DNA from: Paratinospora sagittata
Taxonomy: Eukaryota > Streptophyta > Magnoliopsida > Ranunculales > Menispermaceae
Assembly (NCBI GenBank): GCA_035771175.1
Contig: CM069590.1
Coordinates: 54,240,123-54,304,122 of the forward strand
Length of the DNA: 64,000 bases
Reading direction: 5' to 3'
Shown here piece by piece: positions 1-9,945 of this stretch. The notes beneath the pieces are model-generated. The model saw only the letters and a list, made by a program, of their open reading frames with translations. It was not told the origin of the DNA and made no database searches. Both the position numbers and the translations under genes were made by a program. The number at the start of each line of letters is the position of its first letter. Position 1 is the first letter of the stretch.

Positions 1-757
1 AACAATGAGCTATGGATTCAATCCCTAGAAGTGAAAAGGTTCATCATATTAAATTCAAATTGAAGGGTCCAACTTAACTTCTAGCAGCATACTGTGGAAG
101 ACCAGATTGCTATATGAGAGAAACTAGCAATCAACAGTGTGGATGAAAGTAAAGTTGAAACAACACTAACATTTCCACTTATTATAAACAAAGATTGCAT
201 GCTAAAATAATTATATATTCTAATTAAGCAAGGTAATAAATTTGTGAAATTCAGATCTCGTCATTTGAACTCAAGCCCAAGAAAGTGAGGTTCAAAGGTC
301 AACTTTGATTGGAGATTAAGAATAAGATGGAAGCAAAATGATGTATTTTTCACTTCACTCTAAGTAGCTTTAATAGCTTCTTCTTCCTGAGTATGACAAT
401 CATGAATTGGTAGTGCAACAACTTCAACCAATAGTGTGGCTCTTGCTTGTCAAACATAGAGGTGTACCACCTCGAAACCCATTTTCTTAAATTTCAGATT
501 TTGTGTTATTATGGGCTACTTAAAAATAAGACAAGAAAATCACCTCCTAAGTTTTATCTAGTGTCAGAATGCCTTAGTTGCCTCTTATCTTTATTTTCCA
601 ATCATGCATATAGCACTTCTCTAAACATGTCCACATGCAAAGCACACGCATTCTCAAATATTAGTGACAAAGTGAACTTCCTTGCTCCATCCAGTGATAT
701 TAGTAGCAAAACCAATTTCAAACCACAAGGGATACACCTAGTCAAAAGGAGTCGTAC
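1..757 (-). other. VHA-a intron 4 (partial)
   Basis: This is non-coding on the gene's strand, between exon 4 and the next exon beyond the left edge. I searched the minus strand for the next VHA-a segment (expected to follow VLLK with something like AGEFF) and did not find it. No transposon signature was recognised. The open frames here have no family resemblance. Confidence 0.6.
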
Positions 758-3700
758 CTTCAGTAAAACAAGTTTATATTCCAAGAGCTCGCTATAAGCA
801 CGTTGCAGCTTTTCACTGTTTGCATTTATTTCTGTCAGCTCTGCTTCAAGTTCTCCAAGTTTTATCTGGACAAATTAACAAAAGAATGATTACAAAGCAC
901 GGAATTTGATTAAGCAATTCTTCTGAGCAATCCAAATTTTGTACCTCCAAATTGTCCAGATCAATATTGGCCTGTGTCATAGATCTTGCTGTAAGTGATA
1001 TACCTGCCTTCACCATTTGTTCCTTGAAAAAACGTAATTTCCGTGCCATTTCTCCACATCTTTTGATCTGAAAGCCACATAATATTCATAGTGTGAAGTG
1101 TAATCCAACCCAAAATACATAAATCACTAAGTTTACAGACCCAATTATCTAGTCCATAATGTTAGGTGGGCAGGAAATATGAGCTTTAGGGGGGGATTCA
1201 GTGTTCTCATATTCTTCTTGCCAATAAGAACTCAAGTAGAAGTATTTATCAACAGATTCATGAAATCGGACTTCTTGCCAAAAATAACTCATGTTCAAGT
1301 ATTTAACAAATGCATGAATCAGGTAACATTCAAATTATTAGGAACGTGCAGTAAATGTGAAAATATTTCAATGAGCATGTCATGGAAAACAATCCTCAGT
1401 CAATGGTAGTCACAATTCGGATCTTGTAAAACGATACAGATCATTATAGGATCATTTTATTGAGTGAGTAGGAGCAGGATTGCAATCTGGATCGTAAGAT
1501 CATTAGGATCAGGATCCTACTCACTTTTTTCAAACTTTTTTCTTTTCTTTTTTTTTCTTTATTCTTCTTTATTCTTCTACTTCTATTTTTTGGCCTTCAA
1601 CTATGACACTGAATATTTTAATATTGTCATGTATACAATATACTTCAATGTAGACAACAAAATTTGAATCATATTGTCATACTTTATAGTTTATCTATTG
1701 ATAATTCTTGTAGCATATGGGCTGGACACTTAGATAAGTGCAATTTGATATATTACCTTCACACTTATATGACTTTGACTTAATAAATGGTATAGGGGAT
1801 GCAAGTATTTGAAACTTAATCTCCTTGTCAACATTTTGTAGACTAGGGATCTACCTTTCGTGCTACACTCCAAATATTTTGGATTAGTTTATGTGTTACA
1901 AATATCTTCATTTATATTCGAAATGTAATTTAGTTGATTTATAGAATCTTATGACTCACAATACGGTCCTATGATCCGAAACACAAGAACCCCTCAACAA
2001 TCCTAGTTAAGATCCGGCTTTGATTTCAGTTTTAGTTTGTTTGCCTTCCACTTATTGAAAATAAGCCCTACTATGGATCACGGTCTGTAAGTTTCTTTAC
2101 ATTGCAGCTCTGTGGTTGGTTTAAAGAGGTACAAAAGAAAATGTAAGTGTAATCAAAAGTGTTTCTCCATTCAAAATAACTATTTATAATGGGCATTGAA
2201 AGAGGTAATTTCAACCAAAATCTTTATTTCAAAAGAAACGCATTGTCAATTGTTACCACTTGATCACTTGATCAACAAGTTTTGACCACAAAATACGTCT
2301 TTGGTTATATATTTAGCAAACTTCAAACCTCAAAGTTCCTTGAGATTTGATTTATCTCAAAATCATTGAACCTCCACAAACCAAACTTGCATGCACAATC
2401 TATGACTTTCAAAGAACCATGAGGGTGGTGTACAAGGATGGACTGTGGGTGCTAACCAGCTCTGGCAAACTTTAGGTTGGCCTTGACGAAATGTTCATAC
2501 ATGTCCCAATTATGAACATCAACAAAGGAGCAAATCTATTAGGGATTGTAATAGTCACACATAAGAAATGAAGGAGATCTTGAGTAACATCTGAAAAACC
2601 ATTCTAGGAGAATCCTTCAGGCCTTCAGGGAAAAGTGTGAAAAAGGGTTGCGTAAAGTTGGCAAGCTTTCACATGGCAGACTTTAGAATGGTCGTGAGAG
2701 CAATGTTCAAACTTCAAACGAGTCCCAACTAGAAATATCAATGAGGGAGCAAATTCATAAGGAAAGTAAAGCACCTAGAGTAAACGATTTGGTCCTAGTT
2801 GAAGAGTAGCAAGCGACAATTGGTGTCAAAATCAACTTTTCTCCTAGTGTGCCAACAAGGGTGTTGATCCTTTTAAGGGAGAGGATTGCAATAGCCTCTC
2901 ATCAAAAAAGAAAAAATTTCTCAACCAAAGAATCAAGAGATGAGCTCCAACTTGTGAACAATTGTTTGTCAAAAAAATTTACAAGCTGCATGTGAAGTTG
3001 TGAGGGCCAATAGGCTTCCATATGACTAGCTTAAGTTAGCCTCAAGAAGAATGTTCGAACGAGTCCCAAGAAGAAAATGAACCAATTCATTAAAACAAAA
3101 TGAGCCAAAAAAAAAATACAAAAGGAAAAACAAGACCAGGAGTTCTCGAGTAAACAAAACAAACATTAGAACAATCAACTCTGGTCCCTCAACAGGCAAC
3201 GAAAGAGAAAAATGAGTAAAGGAATTTTATAGAATTAACCATGATGAGGCTCCAAGTCTTAAATTATCACGAACAGCTCTTGGGTCCTGAGCTAGGAGTC
3301 TTCATGGAGCAAAACCAAGAAGGGAATATCCAAATCAGACAATTTCTCGTAACAAGGCAGCATATAACATTTATGCTCAATATTAGGTCATCATTTGTTG
3401 CATTTGGGACTCACGCGTGATTTAAATGTATTCTCAATCTTTTTCCTAACTTGCACCCTTTTTAACATCTAAACAATTTACTCGCCAAAAAGATTTCAAC
3501 AAAAAATATAAAGCCTCTACTTTATTCCCCGTGTCTAAAATATTAAACTGCCGTGAGTGTGCATGTACACTTTGCTTTGCTAAACTTCCCAAATAGAAAA
3601 AATAAAACAACATCAAGCTCCAAGCCTCCAACTTCATAGTGATGCAGATGCATGGCATAATAACAAATGTAAGTAAAGAATAACAAATACCTGGGTAGCA

Positions 3701-4604
3701 TATGTTCGTTGGAAAGGGCTTTTTTCTGCATTGAGCTGAAATAAACAGCATGTGGACTGTTAGGAAGCAGAATTCTGGCAGTTATGCATATTTTACTCAT
3801 TTAATAGTAACACAATCACTCGAATTTGACAAGATCTTGATTCCAAATTAAATAAGGAAGCTCTTTTATCAACAAAGTGACTGAAGTCTACTTCCAAAAT
3901 TAACTAATAAAGAACGAATGACCAAACTGGTGAAGAAGAAAGCGCCTAACCCCTTATCACATAAGCATAAGCCCAAAAAAAATAAAACTTATTTCTTGTT
4001 ATTCGCTGTTACAATATCCACTTCAAAAATTCTTAATCTACAAGCAATCTTTCATTGCGCCATTGAATTTGTTTCATTCAAAGTTATGTAGGCCTAGATG
4101 CCATAGGTTTCAAAATAACATCGGATAATAATTAAATTTAAAGAGAATAACAACAACAACAAATATGGAAAAATCACAATGACTGGGTAACCACGAGCAT
4201 ACAATTAAGTGTATTTTTTCTACTTCAAACTAACGCCTCGACATCCCAATTCTTCCGGATGTAGGATTAAATTCTAAATATGGCTCGCTTTTATGGATAT
4301 AAGTGCGATCAATCATTTTAGAAAACAAGAGCAAAAAATAAAAGAATAATAAAGTCAACCACCAAAATCGTTGATCAATAACCAAAACAATCGAGAATTC
4401 ACTGAACCAGCGTCGAAGCATTAATACAAAAATAGAGACGAAGAGATTGGATTAGAGAAATACGTCTTTGAATTGCATGAGACCGAGGTCGCCAAGATAA
4501 GAGATGGTCCGATGGGAGGACTCGATGGGGATTATGAGCTGCACCAGTTGCATTGGCTCGGATCGGAACAGATCCATTGACGGACGGCAACCACCCTCCC
4601 TCAT
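758..4604 (-). CDS. VHA-a: V-type proton ATPase subunit a (VHA-a2/a3 type), N-terminal part; gene continues past the left edge
   Basis: Subunit a of the membrane V0 sector forms the proton half-channels of the V-ATPase that acidifies the plant vacuole and endomembranes. Four coding exons are seen on the minus strand: 4604-4464, 3735-3691, 1067-945 and 865-758 (47, 15, 41 and 36 codons, all phase 0, GT-AG). The start reads [20 protein letters not shown]; then come [46 protein letters not shown] and [18 protein letters not shown]. These are family hallmarks of the cytosolic N-terminal domain. The sequence resembles the tonoplast a2/a3 isoforms more than a1, because of the Cys/Pro-containing leader and the RSEPMQLVQ stretch. 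The frame stays open upstream to an ATG at 4733, but 4604 matches the family start length. The membrane C-terminal domain (roughly 680 residues) is outside the window. No break is seen in the visible part. Confidence 0.93.
1214..1323. repeat. Imperfect two-copy direct repeat, period 57 bp
   Basis: The copy at 1214-1270 starts CTTCTTGCCAATAAGAACTC. The copy at 1271-1323 starts CTTCTTGCCAAAAATAACTC. Both continue with an AAGTATTTA..CAA..GATTCATGAAT-like stretch. This is a short local duplication inside an intron. Confidence 0.65.
2440..3070. repeat. Diverged repeat block in the VHA-a intron (about three copies)
   Basis: Similar phrases recur in the same order about every 200-350 bp: a GGCAAACTTTA or GGCAAGCTTTC segment, then a GTTGGCC..GAAATGTTC-like segment, then GAGTCCCAACTAGAAATATC or GTCCCAATTATGAACATC. 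Copies centre near 2490, 2700 and 3050. No family is recognised. It could be a degraded tandem array or nested copies of one repeat. Confidence 0.4.
3736..4463 (-). other. VHA-a intron 1
   Basis: The first intron has GTATTT as donor at 4463 and a TTCAG acceptor before 3735. It is AT-rich, with no exon, RNA gene or transposon recognised. Confidence 0.6.
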
Positions 4605-4922
4605 TGCTGCTATTGCTGCCCTCTGCCACTGCAACCGAAGAACCCTCGATCGGTTCTGCAAGTGCCAATTCCCTCTAAAAGCTAAAACCTTTTCCTCGCA
4701 AAATGCCCCGAATTCCCAGATCCCTCGCTCCAATTTCGGTCCCTAACTTGAGCCCCAAGTAATCAATTTCTCGCTCTCGGCCTTTTCGTTGGTTTTTTTA
4801 ATTGTTTACGCGGTAAATGTAAGTAGGCGTTGGTGTAGTTGTCGGTGTCAGGTTTGGTACTTGCTGCTTTTTTCTAATCACAACAAAAAAAAACGTACTT
4901 TGAAGCCAAGAAAAAAAACACA
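4605..4922 (-). promoter_or_regulatory. 5' untranslated and proximal upstream region of VHA-a
   Basis: This is the sequence immediately upstream of the chosen VHA-a ATG. It is less AT-rich than the distal spacer and keeps the coding frame open to 4733, so part of it is probably transcribed leader. No TATA box could be placed with confidence. A transposon terminus begins at 4923, so the compact promoter is probably within about 320 bp unless it extends through the insertions. Confidence 0.35.
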
Positions 4923-5682
4923 GGCAGCTATTTAAATCATAAAAAAATTATCTCATTCTATTTCTGTTACAAAATATAAAAAATTGCTATCTTTTTGCAT
5001 TAAATTTTTCAAAACATTCTTTTCAGTTTATCTGTGATTTCAACCTTTTTAAAACACTATTTTCAACCCCCTCTCAATTTTTTAAAAATTTTTAACACAC
5101 AAAATATTAAATCACAAATCATGACAAAATCTTTTACTTCATGGTTATAATTTCTTTTTTAGTAAAAAAATTATTATAAAAGATTTATAATTTTTTTATC
5201 ATATTTAATATTTAAATTACGTAAAATTAAATATTTTAATGTTTTTATTCGCGAAAAACGTCGTCGGAAGTAGAAAAAAATTGGCGTAGGTGAGAAGGAA
5301 ACGCAATTTGTTCGAATTTGCGATATCGAATCTAATGTTTTAGTTTTGTCATCTTCTACCGAATAGTTCAAAAAAAATATATTTTTATATTTGCTTTGGT
5401 CGTGTATAACCAAACTTAATATTTTAGGTTATGTTATTTTCGACTGAACAGTTCAAAAAATATATTTTTATATTTGATTCTTTCATGTGCGACCGAATTT
5501 AGAACATTTGGTTTAGTCACGCAAGACTTAAACACACGACGAATAAATGAAGAAAAAAAAAGTTTTCAAATTGGGGAAAAAAAAATTGGGATATTTTAGT
5601 ATAATCAAATGAGGGTATTATTAGAAATCAACATAATTTTATATAGTGTAAAGACGATTTTTTATGATTTAAATAGTTGCCC
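4923..5682. mobile_element. Non-autonomous DNA element with terminal inverted repeats (copy 1)
   Basis: The left end GGCAGCTATTTAAATCATAA is the reverse complement, with one difference, of the right end around TTATGATTTAAATAGTTGCC at 5660-5681. That defines a terminal inverted repeat of at least 24 bp around a 760-bp AT-rich body. The body contains a GTCACGCAAGAC motif shared with a second diverged copy at 6657-7217. Flanks are A-rich, so no target duplication can be assigned. There is no transposase. Superfamily uncertain; Mutator-like is possible. Confidence 0.6.
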
Positions 5683-6656
5683 AAAAAAAAAACTTTAAAA
5701 TACAAATTTCATGCTTTCAAATAGAAATAAAAAATAAGAATTTTATAACTAGTAGATAAATGATATACAGTTTTCTTCAGAAGAAAAAGCATATAGCGTT
5801 ACAAACACAAATGTTTGTAAGAGAAATCAAATGAAATACAAAAATTAGATAATAAATGAGATTAATTTGAGGAAACTCAAACCTCCAAAAATAAGTATTG
5901 GTTATTTCAGAAACTAATAAACTCTCACTTACAACCATCAAGTTGTTAAATGATACTCAAGACACTTTTTTATTAAATAATATTACATGTTCTCACGTCA
6001 TACTTTATGACTTACACTTAATTTTATAAAATTAAGTGTAATTATCTTTGATTAATTCAAAATTAACTAACAACATAAAATAAAATAAATATTAATAATA
6101 ATAATAAATATTAACAAATTATTTTAAGAGATTGTATCATATGGATTGTGGATTATGGACTATGTACAACGTCTCAACATTATATAAGTTCACTTTAATT
6201 CTTTTCCATTATATGTACCTTACTTTCAATCAACGAAGCAGGAATTGCTATGCTTTAAAAATAGAGAATAAATAAATAAACGCATAAGAATTGCTAGACA
6301 AAAAGTAGGTGTCACAATTCCTATAAAAAACACGTTGATGTCTCCTAGGGAAATCGTTTTCCTATTGTTAGAAATTAATAATGTGTTGCGATAGGTTATT
6401 CTAGAAACCTTTGTGATTTTGTTTTGATGTCTTCCAATGATTTCTTGTACATAGACGGAGAGAGAAAGAGAAAGTTGATGGATAATTAACTGGCTTCTGA
6501 TTTAAAATTCAGAGCATAACAAAAAAAGAATTGCACAATTAAACTAAACATCTTTGCATTGGTTTATACAACATGCAATTTCCAATGTTTTTTTTATTAA
6601 ATAGAGTTTTTTTTTTTGGACAATTATTAAATAGAGTACTCGACAAAATATTATGG
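5683..6656. other. AT-rich spacer between two related insertions
   Basis: Low-complexity AT-rich intergenic DNA. It holds a short ATAATA run near 6090-6110 and homopolymer A and T tracts. No gene, RNA or defined mobile element is recognised. Confidence 0.5.
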
Positions 6657-7217
6657 GGACAGTTAAATAAACTACAAAAAAAAATATTTTTTCTATCACA
6701 TTTTATTTATACCACAAAATTTGAATAAATATTATTCTTATCTCACTGAACTTCCCTAAATACTTTTCTCACAAAGGCGGTTGCGATTCGAAGTTTATCG
6801 AACAAAAATCTCGAAATCGATAAGAGATTTGTTATTAAAATTGTATGTTTTAGTATTTTTGTTCGTGATAAAACGTCACTGGGTGTTCGAGAAAATTACC
6901 ACTGGAAAATATGTAACCGCTATCGGTTTGGACCTACAATACCGAATCGATTGTGGTGGTTCAGTTGTAATTTTGTCTTCACTGACCGAATCATACATTT
7001 TTTTTAATGTAGTTAAAATATAAAAATGGATGGTTCAATCTAGAGAGACCGAATTAATAGTTATAGGCTCGGTCACGCAAGACCGAACCCCATGACAAAA
7101 TTAGAAAAAAAAAATTGAGGACATTTTTGTACAATCACACGAGGATATTATTGGAAATAGAAATTTATAACTTTTTATGGTGTAAATAATATTTTTTTTA
7201 TGGTTCAATTAACAGCC
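6657..7217. mobile_element. Non-autonomous DNA element with terminal inverted repeats (copy 2, diverged)
   Basis: The left end GGACAGTTAAATAAACTACA pairs loosely with the right end around TTATGGTTCAATTAACAGCC. The body shares several segments with copy 1 in the same order: GGTCACGCAAGACCGAAC, then a GAGG(A/G)ATATTATTGGAAAT-like stretch, then a GTGTAAA-TTTTTTATGG run into the terminus. It is about 560 bp and directly abuts the next element. Confidence 0.5.
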
Positions 7218-7222
7218 TCCAA

Positions 7223-7795
7223 TAGGAGTGAAACTGGGTTAGGTCGGTTGGGTTTTTGCCCCTTAACCCACTCGAGACAGACTAAACTCGATGCCACCCG
7301 ACCTTAAATAGCCCAACTTTTTTTAAAGCTTAATAACTACTATTTAAGTTTATATTAATAATAAAATATGTTGGATTATCATGTATCCAAATTATTAAAC
7401 TACTATTTAAGCTTTCAAATATGAGATATTTTTTTTTAAGAACTCGTATATGTACAAGTTAAACTATTTTTTTAACTTGACTTATGGTAATGATGACGAA
7501 TAAGGAGTTGATAGATTTTTATAGATAATAACAATTTATCATTCTTCAAAACAAATAATGTGAGACTGAAATGAAATGAGAAAAATAGTTGAAAGTCACA
7601 AGCCTTCTTAATTAAAAACCTTGTATGTAATAAATTTTTTATATTTTTATTATATACACATATATAAACATATATATATATATATATATACATATAAATT
7701 TTAAGAAGTTGAGTCGGGTTGCTAAAATATTAATCAGACCAACAGACCTGAAATGGTCGGATCGAGTCGAGTCGGTCAAGTTGCTTACGCCCCTA
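7223..7795. mobile_element. hAT-like non-autonomous element
   Basis: It starts TAGGAGTGAAACTGGGTTAG and ends near CTTACGCCCCTA, an imperfect terminal inverted repeat. Flanking 8-mers GCCTCCAA (7215-7222) and GCTCCCAA (7796-7803) look like an aged 8-bp target duplication with two mismatches. The ends are rich in GGGTTGGG and CGGGTCGG words, as in many plant hAT MITEs. A (TA)n run is inside at about 7672-7691. No transposase. Confidence 0.5.
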
Positions 7796-7803
7796 GCTCC
7801 CAA

Positions 7804-8373
7804 TATTATTTTTGCTTAATTTTTTATGGGATATTAAAAATATATCTCAATTACGAAGTAGAGGAAATTTTGTGAAGACTTTTATCTAGCATTTAAATTG
7901 TAACAAACCAAATTTTCGATACAATTGCTGCTCAATGTAAAGTATGAGAATAAGCAAATATTCCTTCTTCCATGATTATAAGTTGATATTTCGCACCCCC
8001 AAAAAAAAAAAAAAAAAACACAATGTTTCCACTACAACACCTCCTTAAACATTAAATTGGGTCGATCAGATCTAGATGAATGTTAATTTAACTATAAAAT
8101 ATGTAATTACATATTTATATTTATTTAATATATGTATTTACATGTCTAATGAATTATACAACGAATAAAGAGGTGTAGTCTGATGTCAAAAATTAAAATA
8201 AAATAAAAACAAAACAATGCCAAAAAAAGGAACATAGAGGTATAGTTACACTTCTAGTTATATATGTATTTTAATTTTATGTAATTAAATTAACATTTTC
8301 TTTTAATTTATTAGTAAAACAAATTCAACTAGTTGCAGCAATTTCATTTAGTCGTAAAGAATCTATTGCATGC
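7804..8373. other. AT-rich spacer
   Basis: No gene recognised. An A run of about 18 at 8001-8018 follows CACCCCC and could be the tail of a lost retrotransposed fragment, but nothing upstream supports that. Confidence 0.4.
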
Positions 8374-8524
8374 CCTTGGTGGGGTCCAATGACATGATTA
8401 CCCTTCAAAAAAAAAATTTCACAAATGCCATTCATATACAAATAATGACCCATTTGCTGTTCATTGCACAGCCAGCACGCCAAACAAGCCCCACGTCGGC
8501 GCAAAGGTGACATTTTTTTTTAAG

Positions 8525-8677
8525 TGAAGGGAAGTCGTCTTTTCAAAAGACGCATTCCCTTCACATTTTTTTTTTAACGTGAAGGGAAGGCGTAAAGACG
8601 TCTTCCCTTCAATTTTTTTTTTTACAAGTGCAAGGGAATGCGTCTTTTGAAAAGACGCCTTCCCTTCCACTTGTAAC
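8525..8677. repeat. Left hairpin array of the Mutator-like element (three hairpins)
   Basis: Foldback units lie at about 8525-8564 (arms GTGAAGGGAAGTCGTCTTTT and AAAAGACGCATTCCCTTCAC), 8579-8612 (loop shortened) and 8628-8677 (arm ends ACAAGTG and CACTTGT). They are separated by T-rich runs of about 10-14 nt. The arms match the right-hand array. Confidence 0.85.
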
Positions 8678-8905
8678 AAAAAAATTTATCTCATGACTCC
8701 TGACGGGTCATTCCTTCTTCCCAATCACCCATGCGTTGCCCACCAAAAACCACCTGTTGAATGCCCACATATCTGCGAAAAGACGCCTTCCCTTGTACTT
8801 GTAAAAAAAAAAATTATCTCATGACTCCTGACGGGTCATTCCTTCTTCCCAATCACCCATGCGTTGCCCACCAAAAACCACCTGTTGAATGCCCACATAT
8901 CTGCG
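8650..8905. repeat. Tandem duplication, two 128-bp units
   Basis: The unit at 8650-8777 repeats at 8778-8905. The last 92 bp (8686-8777 and 8814-8905, TTATCTCATGACTCC to ATCTGCG) are identical by eye. Differences are confined to the A-run and the CCACTTG or TGTACTTG segment. The duplication starts inside a hairpin arm, so it arose after the hairpin existed. Confidence 0.85.
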
Positions 8906-9091
8906 CCACAAATCAAAATAAAATAAAGAGAAATGGAAAATTGAGACGGTAGCTGATAAAAATGAGCATGAAAGATGTATTATAGTTACAGATCTGAAAC
9001 TGCAGCATCTCTACATATCAATTAATATTAGCAAAAAATTCATTCCCTTTTCTCCGAGAAAATGACTAATTAAGTATTACTTACTCAGAGC

Positions 9092-9329
9092 TCAATGTAG
9101 TGAATCGATGGCAAAGAAATCGGAAGGTCCAAGGTCTACCTTGTTGGATGAATGTGGATTAGCTGTATGCATTATAATGGCTCAGTAGATAGAAAGAAGA
9201 GAGAGGGAAAATGTGAATTAGCTGTATGCATTATAATGGCTCAGTAGATAGAAAGAAGAGAGAGGGAACCCGCAAATTAGAGGAATTGAAAGCTCCCAAA
9301 CGCCCCATCACATACCACGACTGAATGGC
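9092..9329 (-). pseudogene. Captured plant gene fragment inside the Mutator-like element (DUF3531-like, tentative)
   Basis: On the minus strand a 60-bp open segment (9329-9270) reads AIQSWYVMGRLGAFNSSNLR. It is preceded by a TTCGCAG acceptor-like site and followed by a GT. Further along, 9139-9092 reads VDLGPSDFFAIDSLH and then a stop. Both strings look like real conserved protein sequence rather than chance. From memory they resemble a plastid DUF3531-type plant protein, in which a WYVMGR-GA-N motif precedes a VDLGT-D---D segment. I could not search this. Between the two pieces is a 59-bp tandem duplication that breaks the frame. It is a fragment with no start and is unlikely to encode protein. 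Confidence 0.45.
9151..9268. repeat. Tandem duplication, two 59-bp units
   Basis: Units 9151-9209 and 9210-9268 both begin AATGTG(G/A)ATTAGCTG and include GCATTATAATGGCTCAGTAG and an AGAGAGGGA end. There is one visible mismatch. It lies in the captured interior of the Mutator-like element. Confidence 0.85.
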
Positions 9330-9460
9330 CTGCGAATCAGTAAAAGGAATATAACCAAGAAGAAAAAAATGAGAGAATTGGAGGAAAAGAAAAATATTAC
9401 GCTTCAAAAAAAAAAAAACTATAAAGACGCATTCCCTTGTACTTGCAAAAAAAAAATTTT

Positions 9461-9786
9461 GAAGGGAAGACGTCTTTTCAAAAGACGCATTCCCTTCACG
9501 TAAAAAAAAAAAATTGTGAAGGGAAGACGTCTTTTCAAAAGACGCATTCCCTTCACGTTAAAAAAAAAAAATATGAAGGGAAGACGTCTTTTGAAAAGAC
9601 GCATTCCCTTCACGTTAAAAAAAAAAAATTGTGAAGGGAAGACGTCTTTTCAAAAGACGCATTCCCTTCACGTTAAAAAAAAATATATATGAAGGGAAGA
9701 CGTCTTTTGAAAAGACGCATTCCCTTGCATTTGTAAAAAAAAAATTTTGAAGGAAATGCGTCTTTTGAAAAGACGCATTCCCTTCA
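9461..9786. repeat. Right hairpin array of the Mutator-like element (six hairpins, 57-58 bp period)
   Basis: Hairpins begin at 9461, 9518, 9575, 9633, 9691 and 9749. Five units read GAAGGGAAGACGTCTTTT, then C or G, then AAAAGACGCATTCCCTT. The inner CGTCTTTT/AAAAGACG arms are perfect, while the outer arms keep a constant mismatch (AGA against ATG). The sixth unit has symmetrical GCGTC arms. A-rich linkers of about 20 bp separate them. A half unit lies at 9423-9445. The open frames here on both strands are just translations of this array. Confidence 0.93.
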
Positions 9787-9945
9787 CTTAAAAAAAAATA
9801 CCACCTTTGCGCCGACGTGGCGCTTGTTTGGCGTGCTGATTGTGCAATGAACAGTAAAATATGGCAAATTGGTCATTATTTGTATATGAATGACATTTGT
9901 GATTTTTTTTTTGAAGGGTAATCATGTCATTGGGCCCCTTGGTGG

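Larger units (their letters stand above)
1068..3690 (-). other. VHA-a intron 2, with diverged local repeats
   Basis: A 2.6-kb intron separates exons 2 and 3. It holds a two-copy 57-bp repeat (1214-1323), a pyrimidine-rich tract (1527-1590) and a diverged multi-copy block near 2440-3070, listed separately. No coding exon is recognised in it. Confidence 0.6.
8383..9936. mobile_element. Mutator-like non-autonomous element (Pack-MULE candidate) with terminal hairpin arrays
   Basis: The ends are GGYCCAATGACATGATTACC in inverted orientation (8383 onward and 9936 backward). The element is flanked by a perfect 9-bp duplication CCTTGGTGG (8374-8382 and 9937-9945), the hallmark of Mutator insertion. 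The inverted repeats extend about 140 bp (8383-8520 and 9797-9936), sharing blocks such as CATTCATATACAAATAATGA and CACGCCAAACAAGC. They then run into arrays of short perfect or near-perfect hairpins at both ends. The interior (8906-9403) is not repetitive and carries coding-like pieces on the minus strand. No transposase frame is present, so it would have to be mobilised in trans. It sits in the spacer between VHA-a and NRPC2. Confidence 0.85.

Noticed and set aside
4399..4733. Alternative VHA-a start at 4733 giving a 43-residue N-terminal extension
   Set aside because: The frame is open, but the extension has no family resemblance. The ATG at 4604 gives the usual distance to the [11 protein letters not shown] motif.
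9419..9634. Overlapping open frames of 64-65 codons on both strands with repeated KGMRLLKRRLPF and KTSFQKTHSL units
   Set aside because: They are translations of the hairpin array; open in both directions only because the palindromic unit has no stops. Not a protein gene.
9461..9786. CRISPR-like array (regular repeats with spacers)
   Set aside because: Spacers are A-rich and near-identical, each repeat is a foldback, and the host is a plant nuclear genome. The array lies inside a transposon.
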